Source: UBA6168 sp965222975 (GTDB lineage Bacteria; Bacteroidota; Bacteroidia; Chitinophagales; Saprospiraceae). From it: a stretch of 64,000 nucleotides of DNA. Below are positions 35,401-42,810 of the stretch, one piece after another. How positions within the stretch are numbered: position 1 is the stretch's first letter; each line of letters starts with the position of its first letter. The stretch is from positions 1-64,000 of the forward strand of contig CBDCVJ010000066.1 in assembly GCA_965222975.1 (NCBI GenBank), read 5' to 3'. The position numbers and the translations under genes were made by a program. The notes below the pieces were generated by a model. It had not been told where the DNA came from and searched no databases. It saw nothing but the letters and a program-made list of their open reading frames with translations.

Positions 35401-37462
35401 CAGCTCCTTCGTCATGCAACACAAAACGCTCACTTACTCCTTTGGTAGGGGTATGAATGCCGCCAACGTAACAGCCCAGCGAAAACATAATGGGGTATCT
35501 TCCTTTATTGTGGTAATTGTCGGGATTGTCAATATTAAAGTCAAAAGTATTGACTGCACTATGGCCGAAAAAAGTAATAACTGAAACTCCATCATTGATT
35601 AAATTAAAAATGGCCTCATTAGTGGATATTTGGACTGGATCAGTATTGGATTTATAAAAGCTGTGTACTTCAGCACCATAATGGCTGTTTTCCAAGACAT
35701 TGGCCATGCCGTCCAAGCCATAGCGGATGGCAGACTGTTCAGCAGCCGTTGCCCCACCACTTAAATGCATCACCCTTTTCATCCAAGCCCTATCGGAAAT
35801 TTCAGAAGGTGCATTAATTAAATCCTGATGCTGTTTTACTTTTTTTAAATACGTATAAATTTCTTCAGGCTCTTCGACTGGCAACCTACCAATGGCAATA
35901 AAAGGTGACATTTTTCCTTTTTCTGCCATTAATAACATATCTGACCCAGGGTTGCCAAAAGTAGGAATGTAAAATGAGGAGTTAGTGGCATTATTCAATT
36001 GGGCTGAACTTCGGACACCGTTATATGTCCTTCCCTTTCCAATAATAAATAAATATTTTGCCGGCACCTGCCAATTTTTTTTCATGTACAACCCAAAATT
36101 CCTAATAGGTAAAACATGGCGGTTTATGCCCCATCCAAATTGGTCATATAGTTGCTGGACATCTATGACCAATGTTTCATATCCTCCTCCGGCAGCACTG
36201 CTCCTGTAATCTGCATATTCTTGCACCCGATTGACCCCTTGGCCATTGTCGAACAATTTATTGTTCGACAATATTAAATAATCGGCTTCTTCTTGTGAAT
36301 AATCAATAAAGGAAACTTTATTTATTTGGGGGGGGGCTTTTATGCTATTTTGGTTTAATAAAATAAAATCCCGTTTTTTATTGCTTGGGGAAACAACGGC
36401 TTTTATTGTTCCATTTTCATAAATAACTGGTATTTTTTTCCCTTCCGAAATATTGTATAAGTAAACAGTGTTCGGCCCACCATTAAAATTTTCTATTTCA
36501 ATGTATTTTTTTTCATTGGATGGATTTATGGAAAAATTAAAGATAGGATTGTTGAGCGCATTAAATGCTCGTGGATAAATTAAAATAATATTACTTACCC
36601 TTTGCTTATCACTGGTGGAGGCCAAACCATGAAAATGTACTTTGATCTCATCTGTCAATAAAGAATTTGAAATTTTGCCCTCCAATTTTCGCAAATCTAT
36701 ATTGTAAAATTCATCAATTTTCCATACATCCCCATTGAGGGATATTTGTTGCCTATGCGTATTGGAGTTTGTCGCATAACGAACTTTCAAAGTTGCTGAA
36801 TCACCATCTACGTAGGCATTCGTTGGCTTTAAAATATAATCATTGTCACTATCATTTCTTAAAGGCCCACTGAAGCCTTCAGCATTATTGAAATTTGATG
36901 GCAATGAATTGTTATATCCTTCCTGCCCCCATCTATTATGAAACTCCATCACCAACTCCTCCATATAATACGCTTCCTTCTGTGGTAAATTCGTCAAATC
37001 ATTTTGCACTTCTTCATACCTCAATGGCGTCCCCACATCCGTCCAGGTCAAAAAGTAAGCAGATGTATCCGTAAAGAGGCTATACAGCGGGTTCATCATT
37101 TCTTCGTCGGGATTCTCAAAGAGGTGTACATCCAATTCAGAGGTATTTTTTTTGCCATAAAATTCAATATAATCCGTACTGGAAAAGGGACCATTGGATG
37201 AGACATAAATAGGAATTTCTTCACCGTTATGAAAAAGCTGATATTGACTTCCCTCAACCTGGCCAACAGGTACGCCCCCACTTGTAAGCTGCTGATAGTC
37301 AACCCGGTAAATACCATCTTCGGCAACCATGATCTTGAAATAGCTTTGATCGAAATTGATCCACTCATTGCCATAGAGCGTATCAGTGCCATTGATGATC
37401 TGGGCTGATAAAAATCGTACAAACAGGCTGGCAAAAAGAAAGGTTAAAGTAATTTTTTTCAT
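32441..37462 (-). CDS. PorU2-like C25 family cysteine peptidase, T9SS-associated
   Basis: A 1673-residue secreted protein with a signal peptide (first 20 residues, ending LSAQ). An N-terminal beta-rich region (20-390) is followed by a gingipain-type C25 domain starting with ADYLILSNNKLFDNG. The catalytic histidine is in TFFGHSAVNTF (about 634) and the cysteine in SLGCYVGG (about 663). Long beta-sandwich repeats follow, and a C-terminal sorting-type domain (about 1580-1673) begins NYPNPFSTATRF and ends with an FlgD-like DGTDQYGDRLANGVYLYRF block. Size and order match proteins annotated as PorU2, paralogues of the T9SS sortase PorU. It is about 500 residues longer than classical PorU. A TAAATTTG -7 element lies upstream. 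Confidence 0.85.
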   Translation of the reverse strand: MKKITLTFLFASLFVRFLSAQIINGTDTLYGNEWINFDQSYFKIMVAEDGIYRVDYQQLTSGGVPVGQVEGSQYQLFHNGEEIPIYVSSNGPFSSTDYIEFYGKKNTSELDVHLFENPDEEMMNPLYSLFTDTSAYFLTWTDVGTPLRYEEVQNDLTNLPQKEAYYMEELVMEFHNRWGQEGYNNSLPSNFNNAEGFSGPLRNDSDNDYILKPTNAYVDGDSATLKVRYATNSNTHRQQISLNGDVWKIDEFYNIDLRKLEGKISNSLLTDEIKVHFHGLASTSDKQRVSNIILIYPRAFNALNNPIFNFSINPSNEKKYIEIENFNGGPNTVYLYNISEGKKIPVIYENGTIKAVVSPSNKKRDFILLNQNSIKAPPQINKVSFIDYSQEEADYLILSNNKLFDNGQGVNRVQEYADYRSSAAGGGYETLVIDVQQLYDQFGWGINRHVLPIRNFGLYMKKNWQVPAKYLFIIGKGRTYNGVRSSAQLNNATNSSFYIPTFGNPGSDMLLMAEKGKMSPFIAIGRLPVEEPEEIYTYLKKVKQHQDLINAPSEISDRAWMKRVMHLSGGATAAEQSAIRYGLDGMANVLENSHYGAEVHSFYKSNTDPVQISTNEAIFNLINDGVSVITFFGHSAVNTFDFNIDNPDNYHNKGRYPIMFSLGCYVGGIHTPTKGVSERFVLHDEGAAIAFVASTGAGFISSLSTYTRSAYSLMGEDMYGQSIGDIVKATSEYLDSINFGDEPLVQQFTLNGDPALKASIFEGPDYIVDYSSVKLTPSIVNITADSFLLEFDIVNIGRSSTENDTIEYVIKQKLPNDEEVLLKANKSLVPINRKSIKINLPTLGEQSVGLNNLLITLDPNDEIEEKPFAAEENNDLKSPIIGSETGYPFFIQDNGAKAIYPYEFAIIGDSDLTLKASTYDPLVATQKYIFQLDTIETFDSPFLMQHEIEQSGGLLKWKPDINLQQEQVYYWRVSPDSISPVAGYNWSESSFVYLEGKEGWNQSEFGQFSKNRLDSVQLDIEKREIAFLNTFLTIRIKNSATGGAQYHTNNNPWANMYIWNVSPYKAGVQVAWLHPNSARYEVNPSPGDYGSINNKGDLPTFAFPTDTPEDRDTLMMFLENIIPDDYYVVFYTCQRNANSSYKSEEWESDSLMFGTNIFKVLEDQGAEKVRLLASGSVPYVLMYQKGKGVILEEIAADINGIVDVENSFVRYLQEGYLRSKYIGPAKNWRQLQYKLSDSNFLPTDSVAISIYGKTSLQATAQNDSLLYENVLTDDLDLSFIEPNSFPYLRLKYEAFDEPERTPHLLDNWRILYDGVPEFAIDPSQNFAYYSDTLQQGESFRVEYQIENLSKVDGDSLLIKYTFRDENNIEKSALDTIRGLNKEEVILNEFDYSTNELIALQNFGIEINPDQDQPELTNINNFLFRNFNVIKDLRNPLLDVTFDGEHIINGDIISPTPYIQISLKDENPYLKLRDTSYLNVYLKDTIANVPVRIPFNSDVMEFIAADSIGGENKASIIYQPDFEKDGLYELIVQGVDVSGNASGEFDYKVSFQISNTDAISNVVNYPNPFSTATRFLYTLTGRQIPTDYKLQIMTVSGRIVREIDELELGPLRVGTHLTDFVWDGTDQYGDRLANGVYLYRFMLNEDDNEKREQIKIEGVDKYMKAGIGKMVLIR

Positions 37463-37518
37463 TTTTGGGTGTGATTAATTGAAGACTGGGAGGTTTTCAT
37501 TTTTGTGAATTACCGATG

Positions 37519-37526
37519 CAAATTTA
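37519..37526 (-). promoter_or_regulatory. Candidate -7 element of porU2-like gene
   Basis: The minus strand reads TAAATTTG, which fits the Bacteroidota TAnnTTTG consensus, 57 bases before the ATG. No convincing -33 TTTG is visible. Confidence 0.4.
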
Positions 37527-37552
37527 GCCTTTTCTGTTGATAAAGATTGTCC

Positions 37553-38815
37553 TCAAAAGTACGTTCGAAGATGCTCGGCTATTGTTTTGGAAGCACCCTT
37601 GTTCCTTTCCATAAAATTTGAAACAGCAATCTTTGCTTGTTGTAAATTAGATGCTTCTTCAAGTCGGGACATAGTTTCCAAAAATTGTTGGGAGGAATGT
37701 ACTGCAAAGTGTCCTCCCATCTTTTTCATTACCATTGCCTCAACAAATTTGGTATGTTTTGGGCCGTATACGACGGGCAAATTGAATGCCATTGGCTCTA
37801 AGGTATTATGGATGGCCTTTCCAAAGCCCCCCCCAATGTATGCTAATTTTCCAAATTGATAGAGCCAAGCCAATTTTCCAATGCTGTCTATTATCAAAAC
37901 TCGGCTTTCGGGTGAACTTGTTTGAGTACTTATTTTAGAATGTAAAATTGCGCCATTCCCAAAAATTCTTTTGACTTCTTTTATCCTCTTTGTAGAAACA
38001 TCATGCGGTGCTATTATGATTTTCCAATGTTTGAAACGAAGGTCATCAATAAAATCCTTCAAAATCAATTCATCATCTTGCCAAGTACTGCCGCATACCA
38101 AAACAGGGCTGTTTTCACAAAAAGAACGAATAGCTGGAAACTTTTTATCCTGCCCGGATATGGCCAATACTCGGTCGATCCTCGGGTCACCAGCAACCCT
38201 GCATTCATTGACATCGATTTTTTTTAATAGGGATTTAGATTTCTCCCCTTGAACAAAAATTGTTTCAAAACAGGAGAGCATTTCCCTGTGCAAAACACCA
38301 TATTTTCTGAAAAACAATTGCCCCTTCCGAAAAACAGCAGCTATTAAAAAGACAGGTATTTCAAGTTTTTTTAACTCCTGTAAATAATGATACCAGAACT
38401 CATACTTTACAAATACTACAACGGAGGGTTGGATAATATCTATAAATCGTTTTGCATTTTTCTTTGAGTCAGGAGGAAGGTAAAAAACCCAATCTGCCAG
38501 AGGCGTGTTTTTTCGATTTTCATATCCGGAAGGAGAAAAAAAGGTAAGCAAAACTTTAATAGTTGGGCGCTCCTTTTTCAGAGCTTCAATAACTGTCCTC
38601 CCCTGTTCAAATTCACCTAACGAGGAACAATGAAACCACGCAACTTGTCGTGGATTCTTTTTTTGGAAAGCAAATGCTTTTTCAAGCTCGTTAAATACAT
38701 GCCTTCGGCCTCCTACCCACTTTTCGGCTTTTGGATTGAATAGGGAAACTAATTTTATTGCTGAAAAATAACCCTCCGTTATAAAGTTGTATAGCAATAT
38801 GGATATTAAATGCAT
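37553..38815 (-). CDS. waaA: 3-deoxy-D-manno-octulosonic acid (KDO) transferase
   Basis: A 420-residue GT30 enzyme. The N-terminal hydrophobic anchor (ISILLYNFITEGYFSAIKLV) is followed by WFHCSSLGEFEQGRTVI, whose glutamate is the catalytic base in WaaA, then LLTFFSPSGYENRK, VVVFVKYEFWYHYLQEL and, in the C-terminal half, CGSTWQDDELIL, LAYIGGGFGKAIHNTLEPMAFNLPVVYGP. It adds KDO to lipid IVA on the cytoplasmic face of the inner membrane. Its presence shows that the cell makes KDO-containing lipopolysaccharide, a candidate acceptor for the locus upstream. Confidence 0.94.
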   Translation of the reverse strand: MHLISILLYNFITEGYFSAIKLVSLFNPKAEKWVGGRRHVFNELEKAFAFQKKNPRQVAWFHCSSLGEFEQGRTVIEALKKERPTIKVLLTFFSPSGYENRKNTPLADWVFYLPPDSKKNAKRFIDIIQPSVVVFVKYEFWYHYLQELKKLEIPVFLIAAVFRKGQLFFRKYGVLHREMLSCFETIFVQGEKSKSLLKKIDVNECRVAGDPRIDRVLAISGQDKKFPAIRSFCENSPVLVCGSTWQDDELILKDFIDDLRFKHWKIIIAPHDVSTKRIKEVKRIFGNGAILHSKISTQTSSPESRVLIIDSIGKLAWLYQFGKLAYIGGGFGKAIHNTLEPMAFNLPVVYGPKHTKFVEAMVMKKMGGHFAVHSSQQFLETMSRLEEASNLQQAKIAVSNFMERNKGASKTIAEHLRTYF

Positions 38816-38893
38816 CCAATAGTCTTATCTCGGGTTCTTGAGGTCTTAATTAGAGTTGATGCGATGGGGAAACGAATCAACTCTATTGTAAAA

Positions 38894-39688
38894 TTAATAT
38901 TGGATATCCTCTGCTGACTCGCCAAGGTAAAATGGCAATTGCCATGCAATCCTAAAACCATAAACCAAATCGAAACGGGATGAAGTATCCACACTACGAG
39001 TGTCAAAGTTGAAACTCCTGCGGTTTTGGGTAAATGCCTCCGTCAATTCAATCCCGATGATAAAATTGGCTCTTCTCATGCTCCCAAGGTGTTGGTAACC
39101 AATAAATTGGGTAATGCCAAAGCCATTGCTCAATCGGTCATACCCCCTCTTGTACTCCTTGTTCAATTGGGGAATGGGCACTACAGGGTCGTCCTGAATC
39201 CTGACTTTATGCTGGAAAAAACTGCCACCGATGGTTGCCCGGACGCCAGATCTTTTTTTCTTGTTTAGCCTGAATATTCTGCCTAAATGTCCTGCTACCT
39301 GAATGCCCCTTTGCCTTAACTCAATGGATGAAAGATCTCCATTCGCCCCAAAAATCAGCCCATCTGAATCCCGCAATGAAGCAATTACATCCTCTTTTAC
39401 TTTTGATCCAAAATAAAAAATTCCCTGTGTTCCAATGAACCAATCGTTTGGGGTTATATAATCCACTCCAATCCCAGTACTCATATGGTTGCCAAAGCGG
39501 TCTGCAAGGTCGGCGGCAGATAAGTGGCCGCCAAACATCATGTTGACGGTCAATATACTGCCTTCGTTGTTTTTTGGCTGCTCCTGAAGATAACGGGGCA
39601 ATTGTGCCATTACAAATGTGGACGCAAAGCAAAATAAAGAAACAATGCCTGTTCTACAGATAATTTTCAGTGTCAGATTTTTCATCAA
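38894..39688 (-). CDS. Predicted outer-membrane beta-barrel protein of unknown function
   Basis: A 264-residue protein with a signal peptide of about 29 residues (ending FVMAQ). The mature part alternates hydrophobic strands with turns (FIGTQGIFYFGSKV, FIIGIELTEAFTQNR, LVYGFRIAWQLPFYLG) as in small barrels. It begins with an N-terminal LPRYLQEQPKNN stretch of the kind seen in barrel-associated proteins. I do not recognise the family. It lies 78 bases upstream of waaA on the same strand and could be co-transcribed. Confidence 0.55.
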   Translation of the reverse strand: MMKNLTLKIICRTGIVSLFCFASTFVMAQLPRYLQEQPKNNEGSILTVNMMFGGHLSAADLADRFGNHMSTGIGVDYITPNDWFIGTQGIFYFGSKVKEDVIASLRDSDGLIFGANGDLSSIELRQRGIQVAGHLGRIFRLNKKKRSGVRATIGGSFFQHKVRIQDDPVVPIPQLNKEYKRGYDRLSNGFGITQFIGYQHLGSMRRANFIIGIELTEAFTQNRRSFNFDTRSVDTSSRFDLVYGFRIAWQLPFYLGESAEDIQY

Positions 39689-39754
39689 AAAATTAAAGTT
39701 TTAGTTTTCAAAAATATTCAAAAGGTTGACAATCAGCATTCTATTGCAAACACA

Positions 39755-40576
39755 TTACTTACAAGGGCCTTTTTCCCATTTTTTCACACCTGCATTTTTA
39801 GCAACACACTCATTGGAGTAAGTTTTTCCGTTACACCCGCAAACAGGGTCGTACTCATCAGTACACGGCATTTCTCTTGGTGCTGGGTCAATGCACTCCC
39901 CGCATTTTCCCTCTACCCATTTGGTGACACCTGCCCGTTCGGCTTCACATTTGTTTCCGTAGGTATTGCCGTCACACCCACAAACGGGCTTAAATATCTT
40001 GGCGCACCCTCGCTGTGGGTCTATTTTGTCAGTGTCAATACATTGGTCGCATTTGCCTTCCACCCAAGTCCTTACTCCCGCTTTTTCAGCCTCACAAGAA
40101 TTGCTGTATGTTTTTTCATCACAACCACATACTGGGCGATATTCTCTTGTACACCCTTTGTTTTTATCAATTTTACCAACATCAATGCATTCGTTACAAG
40201 ACCCTTCAACCCATCGCTTTACACCCGCCGCTTTTGCTAGACAAGCATTTGCATAGGTGACATTGTTGCAGCCGCAAACTGGCCTGAACTCTTTTGTACA
40301 AGGACTGCCCGGGTTGATCATTTTTGGGTCAATACACGTTTCGCATTCACCATTTGTAAATTTTAGTACACCCGCTTTTTCAGCTTGGCAGGCATTGCCA
40401 TAGGTTTTGCCATCGCATCCGCACACGGGCATGTATTCCATGGTGCAAATACCATTGGGGTCTATTTTGGCTGGGTCTATGCAACCGTCGCTTTGGGGTT
40501 TATTAGCTTGTTTGCAGGTAGCTGCCATTAAGATGGAAGCAACAACAGCGATTAAATAAAGGGAATATTTGTTCAT
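39755..40576 (-). CDS. Lipoprotein with five Kazal-type domains
   Basis: A 273-residue lipoprotein. The signal sequence ends in the lipobox LMAATC (cysteine 22), so it is anchored in a membrane, probably the outer one. Five tandem Kazal-type units of about 48 residues follow, each with the frame CIDP...C..E(Y/F).PVCGC...TY.N.C.A..AGV...(E)G.C, that is, six cysteines per unit. Kazal domains inhibit serine proteases or act as binding modules. Unit 5 is shorter in its first loop. There is no other domain. Five intact units in a row suggest a protease-inhibitor or matrix-binding surface protein. Confidence 0.92.
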   Translation of the reverse strand: MNKYSLYLIAVVASILMAATCKQANKPQSDGCIDPAKIDPNGICTMEYMPVCGCDGKTYGNACQAEKAGVLKFTNGECETCIDPKMINPGSPCTKEFRPVCGCNNVTYANACLAKAAGVKRWVEGSCNECIDVGKIDKNKGCTREYRPVCGCDEKTYSNSCEAEKAGVRTWVEGKCDQCIDTDKIDPQRGCAKIFKPVCGCDGNTYGNKCEAERAGVTKWVEGKCGECIDPAPREMPCTDEYDPVCGCNGKTYSNECVAKNAGVKKWEKGPCK

Positions 40577-40635
40577 AATTGGTTGGTTTTACCGAAGATT
40601 TATAAATGCGATAAATTGGAATGCCTTGATGGTGT

Positions 40636-40660
40636 ACACCTTGTAAGTTTTATAAGGTGT
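40636..40660. terminator. Hairpin between Kazal lipoprotein and RibF-GT2 genes
   Basis: The 11-base arms acaccttgtaa (40636-40646) and ttataaggtgt (40650-40660) pair with one mismatch and a 3-base loop. There is no long T-run on either side, so a terminator role is possible but weak. Confidence 0.4.
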
Positions 40661-40693
40661 TTGCCCTAAAAGTGGTGTGTATTATCTAAAGGC

Positions 40694-42691
40694 TCACAAT
40701 TTACTAAAGAACCGCTTTCCCAAAACATAATACTGGAAAACAATGCTTTTTGGTAAAATTCCCTGACGGTTGGGCTGGGGTGATATTCTGATCTTTTGGA
40801 TCAGGAGGTCAATGTCGAGCCTTTTTTTAATAAACGTAATTAGCGCAAGAAAAAATGAAAAAAATGCCCCGACAACAGCTTGAGCATGCAACCATTTTCT
40901 TTGTAGGAGGAAAACAATGGCCGCCATAGAATCCATGCATAGACGTATTGGTATCAAGTAAGCCATTCGGAGCGGGCTTTCGTTTTTCAAGAGTACATAA
41001 TAGTTATTGCGGAAATTCAAATATGCTTTGTACGGCGATTGGTAACTTAATGTGCCGCCGCCATAATGATAAACGGTTGACCGGGGGGTGAACATGATTT
41101 TGTAACCTGCACGTTTCATTCGCCAACAAAGGTCAATCTCTTCCATATGAGCAAAAAAATCATTGTCAAACCCTCCAAACACTTTGAACAATGGCCCCCT
41201 GATGGCCATGCACGCACCCGATGCCCAAAATATTTCAGCAACCTGATCATATTGGCCTTTATCTTTTTCCACAGTATCAATAATCCGTCCTCGACAAAAT
41301 GGATAGCCTAAAAAGTCTATCCATCCACCAGCCGCACCGGCATGTTCAAAGTAGTCTGGCTCCCGAAACGACATGATCTTGGGCTGCACAGCAGCAATGT
41401 TTTTATTCGACTCAAGCAATTTTACAATCGGTTCCAGCCATCCTTCAGGTACTTTGACATCAGAATTGAGTAAGACAAAATAGTCTTCTTCCAAATTTTG
41501 CAATGCCATATTGTAACCCTTTGCAAAACCATGATTTTGCTTCAATTCGATGAGAGGTACTTCGGGAAAACGCTGCTTAAGAAAAGCAACTGACTCATCC
41601 CTACTGGCATTGTCGGCAACATAGACCTTGCAATTCGGATAGGATGTGTTGAGGGCGTAAGGCAAGTATTTTTCCAACAACTTTATGCCATTGTAATTCA
41701 AAATCACCACAGCGACGGAAGGCAGTGCATGAGATTCCCAATTGGCAAGGATATTATCTGCACGGAGCAAACAAGCTTCCACTCGTTCCTGATCTTTTGA
41801 GATTTGGGTCTTTAATTCTTCAAGGCTTTCCAGTTTTTTGTCTTCCCTGATAAAATCCACCAATTCCACCTTCACCACGTCTTCGTAAATGGTTTTATTG
41901 AATTCAAAAATATTGACCTCGATGGTTTTGCCCGGCAGGTTTTTTAAAGTGGGCCGATTGCCGATGTAGAGCATGGCCTTGTGCCTCTCGCCGTCATAAT
42001 TGGCATAAGCAGCATAAACACCATCCTTTGGTATAAGCTTGTGCTTTTCTGTCAATTCAAGGTTTGCGGTCGGAAAGCCAATCTGGTTCCCAATCTGCTG
42101 GCCTTTCACCACTTTTCCGGTCAGTGTAAAAAAATGGTTCATCAAGGTCGAGGCATTGGCCACATCACCTTTTTCCAATGACTCCCTAATCTTGGTTGAA
42201 CTCACCGCAATTTCGTTGACTTCTTTTTTCGCAATTTCAACTACTTTATATCCACCTGATTTTTCATGCCATTTCAAATAATTTATATCGCCTCTTCGGT
42301 TCATGCCAAAGCGGTGGTCATATCCAATCACAATATGGTGTGGCTGGAATTTTTGCACAAGGAAACGCTGAATATACTCATCTGCACTTTGTTGGGAAAA
42401 CTCAATGGTGAATGGGGCAATGACCAAATGATCTATGCCATATTTTTTAAACAGCCCTACTTTCTCCTCAGTAGTCGTAATGAGCTTTAAGGAAGTATCC
42501 TTAGGGTAAACAATTTGGCGAGGATGGGGATGAAAGGTGATCGCAATACTTTCACCTCCATTTGCGATGGCCAAATCTTTTACCTTCCTCAATATTTTTT
42601 GATGACCGATATGGACGCCGTCAAATGACCCGATCGTAATGACCGCATTACGGAAGGATGGCAGGTTGGTCAGGTCTCTATGCACTCTCAT
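40694..42691 (-). CDS. ribF: RibF (riboflavin kinase/FAD synthetase) fused to a GT2 glycosyltransferase
   Basis: One uninterrupted frame of about 665 residues from the ATG beginning MRVHRDLTNL; an upstream in-frame ATG at 42814 would overlap the next gene and add 41 non-conserved residues. Residues 1-310 are a complete RibF: GSFDGVHIGHQ and SSTKIRES for the FAD synthetase, then GKVVKGQQIGNQIGFPTANL and NRPTL for the flavokinase. After QISKDQERVEACLL the chain continues to a complete GT2 domain (about 325-665): VAVVILNYNG, ADNASRDES, VLLNSDVKVPEGWL, HMEEIDLCWRMKRAGY, then hydrophobic segments. RibF normally ends near 310 residues. A lost stop or sequence error at the junction is possible, but no frameshift is needed. 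Confidence 0.88.
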   Translation of the reverse strand: MRVHRDLTNLPSFRNAVITIGSFDGVHIGHQKILRKVKDLAIANGGESIAITFHPHPRQIVYPKDTSLKLITTTEEKVGLFKKYGIDHLVIAPFTIEFSQQSADEYIQRFLVQKFQPHHIVIGYDHRFGMNRRGDINYLKWHEKSGGYKVVEIAKKEVNEIAVSSTKIRESLEKGDVANASTLMNHFFTLTGKVVKGQQIGNQIGFPTANLELTEKHKLIPKDGVYAAYANYDGERHKAMLYIGNRPTLKNLPGKTIEVNIFEFNKTIYEDVVKVELVDFIREDKKLESLEELKTQISKDQERVEACLLRADNILANWESHALPSVAVVILNYNGIKLLEKYLPYALNTSYPNCKVYVADNASRDESVAFLKQRFPEVPLIELKQNHGFAKGYNMALQNLEEDYFVLLNSDVKVPEGWLEPIVKLLESNKNIAAVQPKIMSFREPDYFEHAGAAGGWIDFLGYPFCRGRIIDTVEKDKGQYDQVAEIFWASGACMAIRGPLFKVFGGFDNDFFAHMEEIDLCWRMKRAGYKIMFTPRSTVYHYGGGTLSYQSPYKAYLNFRNNYYVLLKNESPLRMAYLIPIRLCMDSMAAIVFLLQRKWLHAQAVVGAFFSFFLALITFIKKRLDIDLLIQKIRISPQPNRQGILPKSIVFQYYVLGKRFFSKL

Positions 42692-42810
42692 GCGGCAAAT
42701 GTACGTGGTGATTCGGTTTTGGGGAATTTTTTTTGAATGTGAAATGAAAGCTTCATCTGTTCTGGAATCTTGACTCGAATCTTGTTTTGTATTTTTTTGA
42801 CTTGACCTGC

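Noticed and set aside
39966..40260. Overlapping plus-strand frames opposite the Kazal gene
   Set aside because: They repeat with the Kazal unit period and are shadows of the conserved cysteine-rich coding sequence.
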